The notes: a model not told the origin generated them from the sequence alone. Positions 43,100 to 52,776 are shown, numbered from the stretch's first letter. The stretch is 64,000 nucleotides of DNA from Neobacillus drentensis (GCF_021560175.1 NZ_CP091110.1:1602001-1666000); one strand, 5' to 3'. Translations and numbers: made by a program.

Positions 43100-45393
43100 T
43101 GGCGATTTTAGAAGAAAAATTAATCAAGCAGGGTGTGGCAGAGCAAGTCTCTACCTTTGAATCAGGAAATGAAATGGCGGCTACGGCTGCAGCCCAAATT
43201 AATTATCATATCATGGGATATTTCCCAATTACACCTTCTACAGAGGTTGCCCAATTTTTAGATCAAATGAAAACACGCGGCCAGCATGATATAAAATTGA
43301 TTCCAGCGGATGGGGAGCATGGATCAGCAGGTATATGCTACGGAGCCGCTGCGACAGGTGCACGTGTCATTAATGCGACTAGTGCGAATGGTTTCCTCTA
43401 TATGCTTGAACAAATGCCTGTCCAATCAGGTACTCGCTACCCAATGGTTATGAATCTTGTCACTCGAGCTGTCAGTGGACCGCTAGATATTCGTGGGGAT
43501 CACTCAGACCTTTATTATGCCTTAAATACGGGCTGGGTTATTTTGACTGCAAAAACACCTCAAGCGGTTTATGATATGAATATTATGGCACTTAAAATTG
43601 CCGAACATTCAAAAGTCCGCTTACCTGTTATTGTGGCCTATGATGGTTTCTTCACATCTCATCAAAAGCGCAGGGTAGAATACTTTAAGGACCGAATAGT
43701 TGTCCAGCAATTTGTTGGCGAATGTCCAACAGATTATAACTTTGTCCGGGATTTGAGCAAGCCTGTTACCATTGGTGCTCATATGAGTGGTGATGATTTT
43801 ATAAATAACCACTACCAACAATCGGAAGCTATTTACAATGCAGGTGAAGTATTCAAAGAAGTGGCTGCTGACTATGCGAAACTATCTGGCAGAGATTATC
43901 AAGTACTCGATCTATATAGAATGGAAGATGCAGAGGTTGCATTATTTCTATTAAATTCTGCTGCTGAGTCAGCAAAAGATGTTGTTGATCAGCTTCGTAA
44001 TAAGGGAATTAAAGCTGGAGTCATCAGCCCTAATATTATCCGTCCATTCCCGGCAAAAGAAATTCGTGAAGCTCTGAAAAATGTTAAAGCCCTATTAGTT
44101 GGGGAGCGCGCAGATTCATATGGTGCCAACGGGCCGAACCTTACACATGAAGTGAAATCTGCTCTACAAGATGACAAGGAAAACAAAACCATTGTGTTAA
44201 GCCGTGTATTTGGTCTTGGCGGGAAGGACTTCTATGCGGATGATGCTAAAGATTTCTTTAATATGGCCATTGAGGCAATGGAAAAGGGCTATGCTGAAAA
44301 ACCTTTTGATTATTATGGTCATATTCCAGGTAACCCGGAAAACATTCTTAAGCCTGTCATTTTGCCTCAGCATGGTGATGTATACAAAACAGGTTTAATT
44401 GATGTGAAAATGGATGAAGAAACGAATAAATTAAAGGTTAAAATTCCTCCACTTCGTGCTCTTACAGGTAAGCCTAAACGCATTGCATCAGGACATGGTG
44501 CATGTCCTGGCTGTGGTATTTTTGCCGGTCTGGAGTTATTCTTTAAGGGGATTGAGGGAGATATTGTAACTTTATTCCAAACGGGCTGTGCATACGTAAC
44601 AACGACTGGGTATCCAAGTACTTCCCATAAACAAACGATGATTCATAATTTGTTCCAAAACGGTGCAGCTACACTGTCTGGTACGGTTGAAGCATTTATG
44701 GAATTAAAACGCCGCGGTGAAATAAATGTGTCTGATGAGGCAACTTTTGTCATGATTACTGGTGACGGAGGTATGGACATAGGAATGGGCTCTGCAATTG
44801 GTACGGCTCTTCGTGGGCATAAACTTATTATGATTGAGTATGATAATGAAGGTTATATGAATACGGGATCGCAAATGTCGTACTCTACACCAATTGGACA
44901 TATGACAAGTACATCCGGGGTTGGAAAAGTACAGCGCGGAAAAGCATTCCACCATAAGGATACAGCTCAAATCATGGCAGCAACTAATATTCCGTATGTA
45001 TTTACAGGTTCTGAAGCATTCCCGCAGGACTTAGTAAAAAAAGGTGCAAAAGCACAATGGTATGCACAGAATGTTGGACCGGTCTATGGAAAACTGCTCA
45101 TCGCCTGCCCATTAAACTGGAAATCAGATGACCGCTATGGTACAAAAATTGTCGAAGAGGCTGTGAATTCCTGTTTCTTCCCGCTCTATGAGATTGAACA
45201 AGGTGTAACCACCATTACGTACAATCCAGAAGAAAAGAACAAACGGGTTCCACTTTCTGATTGGTTAAAATATATGGGAAAAGCAAAACATCTTTTAAAA
45301 GAAGAAAATCTTCCAATTTTAGAAGAGTTTGAAGCAGAAGTTGAAAAAAGATGGCTGCGTCTCAAAGCAAAACACGAAAATCCACTTCTATAA
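43099..45393 (+). CDS. 2-oxoacid:ferredoxin oxidoreductase, alpha-beta fused subunit
   Basis: 764 residues. The alpha part (GYFPITPSTEVAQFLDQMKT, and DGEHGSAGICYGAAATGARV) is fused to the TPP-binding beta part (HGACPGCGIFAG, TGDGGMDIGMG). With the gamma-delta subunit it makes a two-polypeptide enzyme that oxidatively decarboxylates a 2-oxoacid to acyl-CoA and reduces ferredoxin; it can also run in reverse to fix CO2. The substrate (pyruvate, 2-oxoglutarate or branched) is not decided by sequence here. A terminator follows. Confidence 0.88.
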   Translation: MAILEEKLIKQGVAEQVSTFESGNEMAATAAAQINYHIMGYFPITPSTEVAQFLDQMKTRGQHDIKLIPADGEHGSAGICYGAAATGARVINATSANGFLYMLEQMPVQSGTRYPMVMNLVTRAVSGPLDIRGDHSDLYYALNTGWVILTAKTPQAVYDMNIMALKIAEHSKVRLPVIVAYDGFFTSHQKRRVEYFKDRIVVQQFVGECPTDYNFVRDLSKPVTIGAHMSGDDFINNHYQQSEAIYNAGEVFKEVAADYAKLSGRDYQVLDLYRMEDAEVALFLLNSAAESAKDVVDQLRNKGIKAGVISPNIIRPFPAKEIREALKNVKALLVGERADSYGANGPNLTHEVKSALQDDKENKTIVLSRVFGLGGKDFYADDAKDFFNMAIEAMEKGYAEKPFDYYGHIPGNPENILKPVILPQHGDVYKTGLIDVKMDEETNKLKVKIPPLRALTGKPKRIASGHGACPGCGIFAGLELFFKGIEGDIVTLFQTGCAYVTTTGYPSTSHKQTMIHNLFQNGAATLSGTVEAFMELKRRGEINVSDEATFVMITGDGGMDIGMGSAIGTALRGHKLIMIEYDNEGYMNTGSQMSYSTPIGHMTSTSGVGKVQRGKAFHHKDTAQIMAATNIPYVFTGSEAFPQDLVKKGAKAQWYAQNVGPVYGKLLIACPLNWKSDDRYGTKIVEEAVNSCFFPLYEIEQGVTTITYNPEEKNKRVPLSDWLKYMGKAKHLLKEENLPILEEFEAEVEKRWLRLKAKHENPLL

Positions 45394-45397
45394 AATT

Positions 45398-45437
45398 AAA
45401 AGAACGCAAAGTAGTAAAGTGCTTTGCGTTCTTTTTA
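45398..45437 (+). terminator. Terminator after the 2-oxoacid oxidoreductase genes
   Basis: AAAAGAACGCAAAG and its perfect complement (14 bp) with a T run. Confidence 0.9.
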
Positions 45438-45561
45438 TGTCGAAAAAGTCTGTTGATCTGTTTGTAGTAGGAAAATTTGCTTGTCGACTAAAAAGGATTT
45501 TACTCGATATATGTAGAATATATGGTTTAATATAGTAGAGAGTGAAAAAGGATTTCGCGGG

Positions 45562-46698
45562 GTGTCTAACGTGGAGAAGAAGGACATAAACGATACTTTA
45601 CCTATTGGTAATAGTGATAAACAGAATAAAACAGTCAATTTTCAGGAGAGCGAACAAAGATATAGACGTATTTTTGAAGATTCAATCGATGGTCTCCTCC
45701 TTTGGGATAACGATCACCGTATTATTGATGTGAATCGTTTTGGTGAAAAAATGATAGGTCTACCAAAAGAACGTTTGATAGGTAACCGGATCTATGAGCC
45801 GCACACCATTTTTAAAGATGGTAAGCAAGAGATCTTGAGGCATATTGAACAAGTGTTCGAAAAAGGACAAACATGTACCACGATGATTTTCACGGATGAA
45901 GAAGGAAATACTAGATATTTTGACTGTTCATCAAAACTTGATATCCTGAGCGGGATTAATTTTACTGTATTTAAAGATATAACTGAAAAGATGGAAATAG
46001 AGGAGCAGCTCCGCAAATCAGATACGCTGAGCGTAATTGGTGAACTTGCTGCCGGAATTGCCCATGAAATTCGTAATCCTATGACGGCACTAAAAGGTTT
46101 TATTCAGCTGCTTGAGGAAAATATCACGAAAGAACATCCGATGTATTATCAGGTAATCACTTCGGAACTGTCCCGAATTGATTCGATTATAAATGAATTT
46201 TTGATTCTTGCGAAGCCTCAGGTTACTAAATTTCAGGAAAAGAATCTTAACCAGATTTTAAAGGAAACAGTCGATTTACTATCTGCTCAAGCTGTTCTTC
46301 ATAATGTTCAATTTATAACAAACATCGACAGCCATCTGCCGCCTGTATTCTGTGAACCTAACCAATTAAAAAAGGTATTTATCAATATTATCAAAAATGC
46401 AATTGAAGTGATGCCTCTAGGTGGAAATGTAACCATTACTACAAGGAAGTTGGAAGAAGAACGCGTTCAAATCAGTATCCAAGATGAAGGGGCAGGAATT
46501 CCAAAAGAAAAAATAAAAAAGCTGGGTGAACCATTTTTTACGACAAAGGAACAGGGAACGGGCTTAGGGTTAATGGTTAGTCATCGAATTATAAAAGATC
46601 ACCAAGGTGAAATTACAATCGAAAGTGAAGAAGGAAGAGGTACCACGTTTTATATCGAGCTGCCTTTTCAATTAAAAGATAAAAAAGAAATAATGTAA
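45562..46698 (+). CDS. PAS-domain sensor histidine kinase (sporulation-kinase type)
   Basis: 378 residues with no transmembrane helix. One PAS domain (about 30-145, RYRRIFEDSIDGLLLWDNDH) precedes the HisKA helix with phospho-His in AAGIAHEIRNPMTALKGFIQ and the ATPase (NIIKNAIEVM, GEPFFTTKEQGTGLGL). This architecture fits KinA/KinE-type kinases feeding the Spo0 phosphorelay; no response regulator is adjacent. The start is GTG (45562), with GTG 45571 an alternative. A Spo0A-box match lies 118 nt upstream. Confidence 0.85.
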   Translation: MSNVEKKDINDTLPIGNSDKQNKTVNFQESEQRYRRIFEDSIDGLLLWDNDHRIIDVNRFGEKMIGLPKERLIGNRIYEPHTIFKDGKQEILRHIEQVFEKGQTCTTMIFTDEEGNTRYFDCSSKLDILSGINFTVFKDITEKMEIEEQLRKSDTLSVIGELAAGIAHEIRNPMTALKGFIQLLEENITKEHPMYYQVITSELSRIDSIINEFLILAKPQVTKFQEKNLNQILKETVDLLSAQAVLHNVQFITNIDSHLPPVFCEPNQLKKVFINIIKNAIEVMPLGGNVTITTRKLEEERVQISIQDEGAGIPKEKIKKLGEPFFTTKEQGTGLGLMVSHRIIKDHQGEITIESEEGRGTTFYIELPFQLKDKKEIM

Positions 46699-46740
46699 AA
46701 AAGCAATCCACGTAACCGTTCGGATTGCTTTTAATTTTTT
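46699..46740. terminator. Bidirectional terminator between kinase and nitrilase genes
   Basis: AAAAGCAATCC/GGATTGCTTTT stem with a 12-nt loop and flanking A/T runs. Confidence 0.8.
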
Positions 46741-46749
46741 TCAAAAATT

Positions 46750-47535
46750 TTATTGATATGAGGTTGGTTTTCTATCTTCAAAAATCGGAATAAGTTTGCG
46801 TATTTCTTTGACCTGATCCAAATCAATCTCAGCAGTGAGAACTTCTTCCTGCTCTGCAGCTTCAGCCACTACATCTCCCCACGGGTCAATAATGAGTGAA
46901 TGTCCGGCAAATTGGTTATTTGGGTCACTGCCAGACCTGTTACAGGCGATGACGTAGCATTGATTTTCAATTGCTCTGGCGATTAAGAGAGCACGCCAAT
47001 GTCCTAACCGTGCTGCCGGCCATTCCGCCACCACAAATAGGGCTTTAGCGCCTTCAGATGTATGTGCCCGAATCCATTCAGGAAAGCGAATATCATAGCA
47101 AATGACCCCTGCAAATAAATGACCATCTACTTGGAATAAGCCTTTATCAGCTCCTGCCTCGAGGTAGAGATGTTCATCCATTAATTTAAAAAGATGAAGT
47201 TTATCGTATTGGTGGGTAACAGTGCCATCTTTTGTAATAATCAGGAGGGTATTCTTTACTCCTTTTTCGACTCGATTTGCAACCGATCCTCCCACAAAAT
47301 GGACCTGATGTTTCTTTGCAGCTGCCTGGAGGAAGGCAATCGTTTTCTGGGCTTTTAGGTCGGCTATTTCAGCTAACCTGGTTAGGTCATATCCGGTCGT
47401 CCAAAGCTCAGGCAGGACAATAATATCCGGATGTGACTCCATGGCTTTTTCAATTAGATTTTCAGCAGCTTGATAATTCTTTTCAGGGTCACCGAAGGCG
47501 ATATCCATTTGGAGACAGGAAACTTTTAATTTCAA
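46750..47535 (-). CDS. Carbon-nitrogen hydrolase (omega-amidase, MtnU-like)
   Basis: 261 residues with the nitrilase triad: Glu in VLPELWTTG, Lys in YDKLHLF, Cys in GVICYDIRFPE. Its closest recalled relatives are MtnU/YkrU and omega-amidases, which hydrolyse 2-oxo-4-methylthiobutanamide-type amides in methionine salvage. No mtn genes lie nearby. The start is TTG after GAGGTGAAGATTT. Confidence 0.85.
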   Translation of the reverse strand: MKLKVSCLQMDIAFGDPEKNYQAAENLIEKAMESHPDIIVLPELWTTGYDLTRLAEIADLKAQKTIAFLQAAAKKHQVHFVGGSVANRVEKGVKNTLLIITKDGTVTHQYDKLHLFKLMDEHLYLEAGADKGLFQVDGHLFAGVICYDIRFPEWIRAHTSEGAKALFVVAEWPAARLGHWRALLIARAIENQCYVIACNRSGSDPNNQFAGHSLIIDPWGDVVAEAAEQEEVLTAEIDLDQVKEIRKLIPIFEDRKPTSYQ

Positions 47536-48047
47536 AAATCTTCACCTCTTTAATTTTCTGAATTTTAATTTTACTAGTTATTATAAAAGTTATACCATTT
47601 ATCGAAAGAAATTCAATAGGCTTTTAAATTCTATAATTAAATATTTAATATAAAGCAGTTGAGTCAATAGGCTGGGCTGTGACTGCCCCAAAGGGATCGG
47701 TTTTTACCTGGCTGAAAAGATTTTCCTTCTATTTCAAACCTTACAAGTAAATTCTGCCTGGTTCTATCGCACTAGAAAATATTCCGCAAAAGTTTTATTT
47801 TATCTCTTTAAAGTGAAAAAACCCCGAAAATTTAACTTTTCTCTACTTTATTCTCCATACTTGGTTGTGGAGATATTTGTCGTTTGTATGCGAAAAAAAG
47901 AGAAAAAGATGTCGAAAATCGAAAGAAATAGAATGTTTTGTCTACTTTTGCGATTGTATTTACTTTTAATAAAATTCTTGTCATAATTCTTCAAGTAGTC
48001 TACTTTTTGAGTAGTTTATAGTAAGCGTGTAAGGTAGGAGGATAAAA
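47536..48047. other. Intergenic region between nitrilase and Spo0E-like genes
   Basis: No gene was found in this AT-rich stretch. A perfect Spo0A-box match TGTCGAA lies at 47910-47916, 132 nt upstream of the Spo0E-like start. A short minus-strand frame ending near 47645 looks protein-like but has no start. The Spo0E-like RBS is AGGTAGGAGGATAAAA. Confidence 0.4.
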
Positions 48048-48290
48048 TTGTACGAGGATAGTAAATATCAATCTGAAATGATTGAAAAGATAAAAGTAAA
48101 AAGAGAATTAATGATTAATAGTGCAAATAGACACGGTTTTACAAGTGAACAAACCATTAAATACAGCCAGGAACTAGATGAACTAATCAATCACTATCAA
48201 AAAGTGATTGGGCAAACTTCTAAATTAAATGAAGAAGTAAAATTTGCTTTTAAACACATGATTATGATCTGGCCAAAGGTTCTTGTTTAA
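48048..48290 (+). CDS. Spo0E-like aspartyl-phosphate phosphatase
   Basis: 80 residues with the Spo0E pattern: IKVKRELMINSANRHGFTSE, then TIKYSQELDELINHYQK (conserved SQELD core). These dephosphorylate Spo0A-P and delay sporulation. The start is TTG, 7 nt after AGGAGGA. An upstream Spo0A-box match suggests feedback control. Confidence 0.88.
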   Translation: MYEDSKYQSEMIEKIKVKRELMINSANRHGFTSEQTIKYSQELDELINHYQKVIGQTSKLNEEVKFAFKHMIMIWPKVLV

Positions 48291-48295
48291 AATAT

Positions 48296-48357
48296 GAAGG
48301 TCTTCAGTAACTAATTATATACCTATTCAACCGGAAGGCCTTCCAGTGTCTTTTTTT
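48296..48357 (+). terminator. Possible terminator after the Spo0E-like gene
   Basis: GAAGGTCTTC can pair with GAAGGCCTTC across a long loop, followed by seven T. Confidence 0.5.
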
Positions 48358-48786
48358 CTCCAATTATTTGTCAATCCCCCCCATTTATACTCAATTGACC
48401 TTAACGAACTCTAGTTAAAATCCCCAAAAAATTCTTATTATCTAATATTTGCAATAATAGTGCAAAGCTGTGATTTTTATCATTGTTTATATCGTCATAT
48501 TTAATATAGTTATATTAATAGTATTTTGTTTTAAATTCACTCATACCTATACTCGATCTTCTACAACTAGGATTTCACTATGATTTCGTTAATCGACAAA
48601 GCTTCCTAGAATCCACATTATTCTTACCCATCATTTTTACTTTTAAAAAAGGTATAAGAAAATCTCGCATGTTTGGTACTATGCTTGTGTTGCGATACAT
48701 ATATCGTTAATAAAAGCATTTTTAACAACCAAAGAAAGCAAACGCTTTCAATTATTATAGTTCATATGGAGGAGGGAAAGTCCTAC
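48358..48786. promoter_or_regulatory. fixA upstream region with cre-like palindrome
   Basis: No gene found. A perfect 6-bp inverted pair GAAAGC-AAAC-GCTTTC (48736-48751) matches a CcpA cre (12 of 14 over 48739-48752) 35 nt before the fixA start. The promoter upstream is not clear. Confidence 0.5.
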
Positions 48787-49611
48787 ATGCACATTGTCGT
48801 TTGTATCAAACAAGTACCTGATACAAAAATTATTAAAATTAACCCAAAAACAAACACACTTGATCGTCGAAGTGCACCAGCCATTTTGAATCCTTATGAT
48901 GCCCATGCGGTTCAAGAGGCTGTCAAAATTAAGGGAAAAACGGGCGGGACCATTTCAGTATTGTCAATGGGACCGCCGCAAGCAACAGCTATTATTAAAA
49001 AAAGCATTGAAATAGGGGCAGATAGAGGTTATTTAATTACAGACCGTGCTTTCGCAGGGGCAGATACATTAGCCACCAGCTACGCATTATCAAAGGCTTT
49101 AGAACGAATTGGTAAGGAACTCCCTGTTGATATGGTGATTTGCGGAAAACATGCCATAGATGGGGATACTGGTCAGGTTGGACCAGGGATAGCAAGAAGA
49201 ATGGATATCCCGCCTGTAACAAATGTAATTGAGGTGGCAGAGGTCAATCAAGAGGAAAAAACCGTTTTAATCAAACGAAAATTAACCAATGGTTATGAAT
49301 TAATTCAATCGGAGATCCCATGCCTGTTGACCGTTGAAAAGGAAATTAACCAAATCGCATATTCACCAATGCCTAACATGATTAGAGCTGCTAGATACGA
49401 ACCAATTATCTGGGCAGTCAGCGATCTTGAAGATGTTGACCGGACTCAGCTTGGTTTAAAAGGCTCACCAACGATCGTAGGTAAAATGTTTACACCACCA
49501 CGTCCTGAAGGCGGTAAAAGACTAGAAGGGTCAGCACATGAGCAAGTAAAACAGCTTATGGAAGTATTATTAGATAAAAAGGACCTATTTACGATTCAGT
49601 CAGCTAAATAA
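48787..49611 (+). CDS. fixA: Electron transfer flavoprotein beta subunit / FixA
   Basis: 274 residues from the ATG after GGAGGAGGGAAAGTCCTAC; an upstream in-frame start at 48673 would add 38 unlikely residues. It has MHIVVCIKQVPDTKII and the ETF-beta signature CGKHAIDGDTGQVGPGIA. With FixB it forms the flavin-bearing ETF of FixABCX. The four genes follow in order fixA-B-C-X, the arrangement of the electron-bifurcating complex. Confidence 0.93.
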   Translation: MHIVVCIKQVPDTKIIKINPKTNTLDRRSAPAILNPYDAHAVQEAVKIKGKTGGTISVLSMGPPQATAIIKKSIEIGADRGYLITDRAFAGADTLATSYALSKALERIGKELPVDMVICGKHAIDGDTGQVGPGIARRMDIPPVTNVIEVAEVNQEEKTVLIKRKLTNGYELIQSEIPCLLTVEKEINQIAYSPMPNMIRAARYEPIIWAVSDLEDVDRTQLGLKGSPTIVGKMFTPPRPEGGKRLEGSAHEQVKQLMEVLLDKKDLFTIQSAK

Positions 49612-49646
49612 TCAAAGTTATTTTTCTGCTTTAGGGAGGGGTTTAT

Positions 49647-50678
49647 ATGAATCTTGATGACTATCGGGGAGTCTGGGTATTTATTGAACAAAATGGTAAT
49701 AAAATTGAGGGAGTTTCACTCGAACTGCTTGGTGCGGGGAGAAAATTAGCGGATAAATTACAAGTTCCATTAGCAGGTTTTTTACTGGGACATGGAGTTA
49801 AGCAAATGGTCAACCAAGTAATTTCTTACGGTGCGGATGAAGTTTATGTTATTGATCAGCCCATCTTAACACATTACCGAACGGAATCTTATATGCAGGG
49901 CGTTATGCTGTTGGCAAGAAAATATAAACCGGAAATTATCCTATATGGGGCTACACCGAATGGGAAGGATTTAGCAAGTGCAGTTGCAACCGATTTATCG
50001 ACCGGTTTAACTGCAGATACGACCATGCTGGATGTCGATGTATCAAACCGATTACTTGAGGCAAGCAGGCCGGCGTTTGGTGGAAATATTATGGCAACCA
50101 TTCTATGTAAGAAGCACCGGCCGCAAATGGCAACTGTTCGGCCAAAGGTTATGAAGGCATTAGAGCCGGATGCAGCAAGACTTGGTAAGGTAATTGAAGA
50201 GAAGATTGATTTAAAAGAAGAAGATATGCGGACAAAAGTGCTGCAAATTGTGAATGACGTAACAAAAAAGGCTAGTCTTGCTGAGGCACATGTAATTGTT
50301 TGCGGTGGTAAGGGTATGGGGGATTTGCAAAACTTTCAGCTTATTCATGAGTTAGCTGAAACCATTGGTGCCAGTGTAGGTGGTACTCGCGATGTTGTGG
50401 AGGCAGGCTGGCTTCCGCACGAACAACAGGTTGGTCAAACCGGTGAAACGGTAACACCAAAGATTTATTTTGCGATTGGAATCTCTGGTGCGATCCAGCA
50501 TGTGGTTGGGATGAAAAACTCAGAGTTTATTATCGCCATTAACAAAGATCCAAATGCGCCTATTTTTGATGTTGCAACATACGGGATTGTAGGAGACGCG
50601 ATGGAAATTGTCCCTAAATTAATACAGCAATTTAAGCAGCTCAAGACGGAAAAGGGCGGTGAAATTAGTTATGCCTGA
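49647..50678 (+). CDS. fixB: Electron transfer flavoprotein alpha subunit / FixB
   Basis: 343 residues with the C-terminal ETF-alpha FAD-binding segment GGTRDVVEAGWLPHEQQVGQ, followed by TGETVTPKIYFAIGISGAIQ. It pairs with FixA. The ATG follows AGGGAGGGGTTTAT. Its end overlaps fixC by 8 nt. Confidence 0.93.
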   Translation: MNLDDYRGVWVFIEQNGNKIEGVSLELLGAGRKLADKLQVPLAGFLLGHGVKQMVNQVISYGADEVYVIDQPILTHYRTESYMQGVMLLARKYKPEIILYGATPNGKDLASAVATDLSTGLTADTTMLDVDVSNRLLEASRPAFGGNIMATILCKKHRPQMATVRPKVMKALEPDAARLGKVIEEKIDLKEEDMRTKVLQIVNDVTKKASLAEAHVIVCGGKGMGDLQNFQLIHELAETIGASVGGTRDVVEAGWLPHEQQVGQTGETVTPKIYFAIGISGAIQHVVGMKNSEFIIAINKDPNAPIFDVATYGIVGDAMEIVPKLIQQFKQLKTEKGGEISYA

Positions 50679-51966
50679 AAAATTTGATGTGATTGTAGTT
50701 GGAGCTGGGCCTTCAGGTACAGCATGTGCCCTCACTTGTGCACGAAATGGCCTGAAAACTTTACTGATTGAAAGAGGTGAATACCCAGGAGCAAAAAACG
50801 TTATGGGCGGTGTTTTGTACCGCAAGCAGATGGAAGAACTAATTCCTGAGTTTTGGAAGGAAGCCCCTCTTGAGAGACCCGTCATCGAGCAGCGCTTTTG
50901 GATGATGGATAAGGAATCGGTTGTGTCTTTTGGTTACAAAGGTCTTGAATGGGCAGTGGAACCATATAATAATTTCACTGTATTGCGTGCCCAGTTCGAC
51001 CAATGGTTTGCCGGGAAGGCGGTTGAGGCCGGAGCTCTGCTGATCAACGAAACTGTAGTGCTCGAGTGTATTGTGGAAAATGGCAAGGTTGTTGGTGTCC
51101 GGACGGATCGTCCAGATGGTGCCGTTTATGCAGATGTTGTGGTACTGGCAGATGGGGTAAACTCTCTTCTATCCAAACAAATAGGTTTCCATAAAGAATT
51201 TCGCCCTGATGAAGTAGCCTTAACCGTTATGGAGGTTATTAATCTTCCAAAAGAAAAAATTAATGACCGTTTTAATTTAGAGGATAATCAAGGATGCACG
51301 ATTGAGATATTTGGAGATTCAACAAAAGGCAACCTTGGAACAGCTTTTCTATATACGAATAAGGACAGTTTAAATATCGGGGTCGGAACAACCCTATCTA
51401 GTATGATTAAAGCAAAATTGAAGCCATACGATCTATTAGATTATTTGAAAAATCATCCGATGGTAAAACCGTTGATTGCTGGCGGGGAATCTGCAGAATA
51501 TTTAGCCCATCTTATTCCTGAAGGCGGCTACCGTTCTGTTCCTAAGGTTGCTGGTAATGGAGTCATTGTGGTTGGCGATGCCGCTCAGCTAGTCAATGCC
51601 ATCCATCGTGAGGGCTCCAATATGGCAATGCATTCAGGTCTATTAGCAGCTGAAACTGTTATTGAAGCTAAGACGAGAGGTGATTTTTCTGAGTCCAGCT
51701 TAAATCTTTACCGTGAAAAGCTGTATGATAGTTTTATTATCAAAGACTTAGAAAAATATAAAGATGCTGCCCATACCTTTGAGAAATACCCGCAATACTT
51801 CAATGAATATGTTCCAATGATGAATAAGGCAATGAGTAAATTCTTTACAGTCGACGGAACACCGAAACGGGAAAAACAAAAACAAATCATGAAGAGTGTG
51901 ACGGCAGAAAAAGGAACTATTCGAGTTATTCAGGATATTTATCGTGCCTGGAAGGCGGTGAAATAA
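50671..51966 (+). CDS. fixC: FixC flavoprotein (ETF:quinone oxidoreductase-like)
   Basis: 431 residues from the ATG in the fixB end; an in-frame GTG four codons earlier is possible. FAD-binding motif DVIVVGAGPSGTACALTCAR, then ADVVVLADGVNS and VIVVGDAAQLVNAIHREGSN. It delivers the high-potential branch to quinone. It overlaps fixX by 1 nt. Confidence 0.92.
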   Translation: MPEKFDVIVVGAGPSGTACALTCARNGLKTLLIERGEYPGAKNVMGGVLYRKQMEELIPEFWKEAPLERPVIEQRFWMMDKESVVSFGYKGLEWAVEPYNNFTVLRAQFDQWFAGKAVEAGALLINETVVLECIVENGKVVGVRTDRPDGAVYADVVVLADGVNSLLSKQIGFHKEFRPDEVALTVMEVINLPKEKINDRFNLEDNQGCTIEIFGDSTKGNLGTAFLYTNKDSLNIGVGTTLSSMIKAKLKPYDLLDYLKNHPMVKPLIAGGESAEYLAHLIPEGGYRSVPKVAGNGVIVVGDAAQLVNAIHREGSNMAMHSGLLAAETVIEAKTRGDFSESSLNLYREKLYDSFIIKDLEKYKDAAHTFEKYPQYFNEYVPMMNKAMSKFFTVDGTPKREKQKQIMKSVTAEKGTIRVIQDIYRAWKAVK

Positions 51967-52250
51967 TGTCAACGAAGAATATCGAAGAAAAACAGTATCT
52001 TCTCCGTTTTAAGTGTGACACGAAATCGCATCTAACTGTACTTGATCATGATGTATGTATGACAAAATGTCCCGATAAAATTTGTACAGTATTTTGCCCT
52101 GCTGAAGTGTATAAGTGGGAAGGAACTAGGATGCAAGTAGGTTATGAAGGCTGTCATGAGTGCGGCAGCTGCCGAATCGGGTGCCCCTATCAAAATATAA
52201 AATGGGAATACCCTAAAGGCGGTCACGGAATTGTTTTCCGGTTAGCCTAA
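51966..52250 (+). CDS. fixX: Ferredoxin-like protein FixX
   Basis: 94 residues with cysteines in CMTKCPDKICTVFCP and CHECGSCRIGCP, carrying iron-sulfur centres. It docks with FixC. The start is TAATG-coupled to fixC. It completes the four-gene operon, followed by a strong terminator. Confidence 0.92.
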   Translation: MSTKNIEEKQYLLRFKCDTKSHLTVLDHDVCMTKCPDKICTVFCPAEVYKWEGTRMQVGYEGCHECGSCRIGCPYQNIKWEYPKGGHGIVFRLA

Positions 52251-52255
52251 AAATA

Positions 52256-52298
52256 AAAAGAGTGCTGGTTGGCTTGGTGCAACCAGCACTTCTTTTTA
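52256..52298 (+). terminator. Terminator after fixABCX
   Basis: AGTGCTGGTTG/CAACCAGCACT core stem, extended by A/T flanks, 8-nt loop. Confidence 0.92.
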
Positions 52299-52428
52299 TG
52301 CAAGGAAAAAGTAATTGATCATTCTTGGATTGGTGATAAAAGACATTTGCACTTTTATTACGATATGTAAGTTTTTTCACAAATAGGAGTAAAAAGAAGG
52401 TGAAGCAGAGGGTTACGCTGAAGAGGAT

Positions 52429-52776
52429 TTAGCTGATTTTCTCTAAAAGAGTGGCAGAGGAAAGTTCATCCTTTTTGCTTGATTGAACTAATGAGGAGGC
52501 CAAAGTATTCGCATAATCGATTAATTCCAACTGGGGTGAACAATAATAGGGTGCCTTCCAATTAAAGTCGCCCTCGTCTGTTGCCGGATAAATACTGACT
52601 TTCCAGTGATAATATATTTTGGGTTGTGGAAGCTGAACTCCTTCAACTGCTATTAGCCAATGGGTAAAGGGTTGGTCAGGACAATAAGCCTCGGTATTTT
52701 TTAACGACTGCAGGTCATTTAATCCGATGGGAATTAAAGCTTTTTCATAAAAATCATGATAATTTGGAGTTTTCAT
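52429..52776 (-). CDS. Hypothetical protein
   Basis: 115 residues, soluble, aromatic-rich (THWLIAVEGVQLPQPKIYYH, DFNWKAPYYCSPQ). No family recognised. A strong GGGAGGGTGATATAA site precedes the ATG, so it is likely real. It is divergent from the hemerythrin gene. Confidence 0.6.
   Translation of the reverse strand: MKTPNYHDFYEKALIPIGLNDLQSLKNTEAYCPDQPFTHWLIAVEGVQLPQPKIYYHWKVSIYPATDEGDFNWKAPYYCSPQLELIDYANTLASSLVQSSKKDELSSATLLEKIS

Noticed and set aside
47640..47735. Minus-strand protein-like frame near the nitrilase gene
   Set aside because: It has no start codon or ribosome binding site and is interrupted upstream by a stop; too short to assign.
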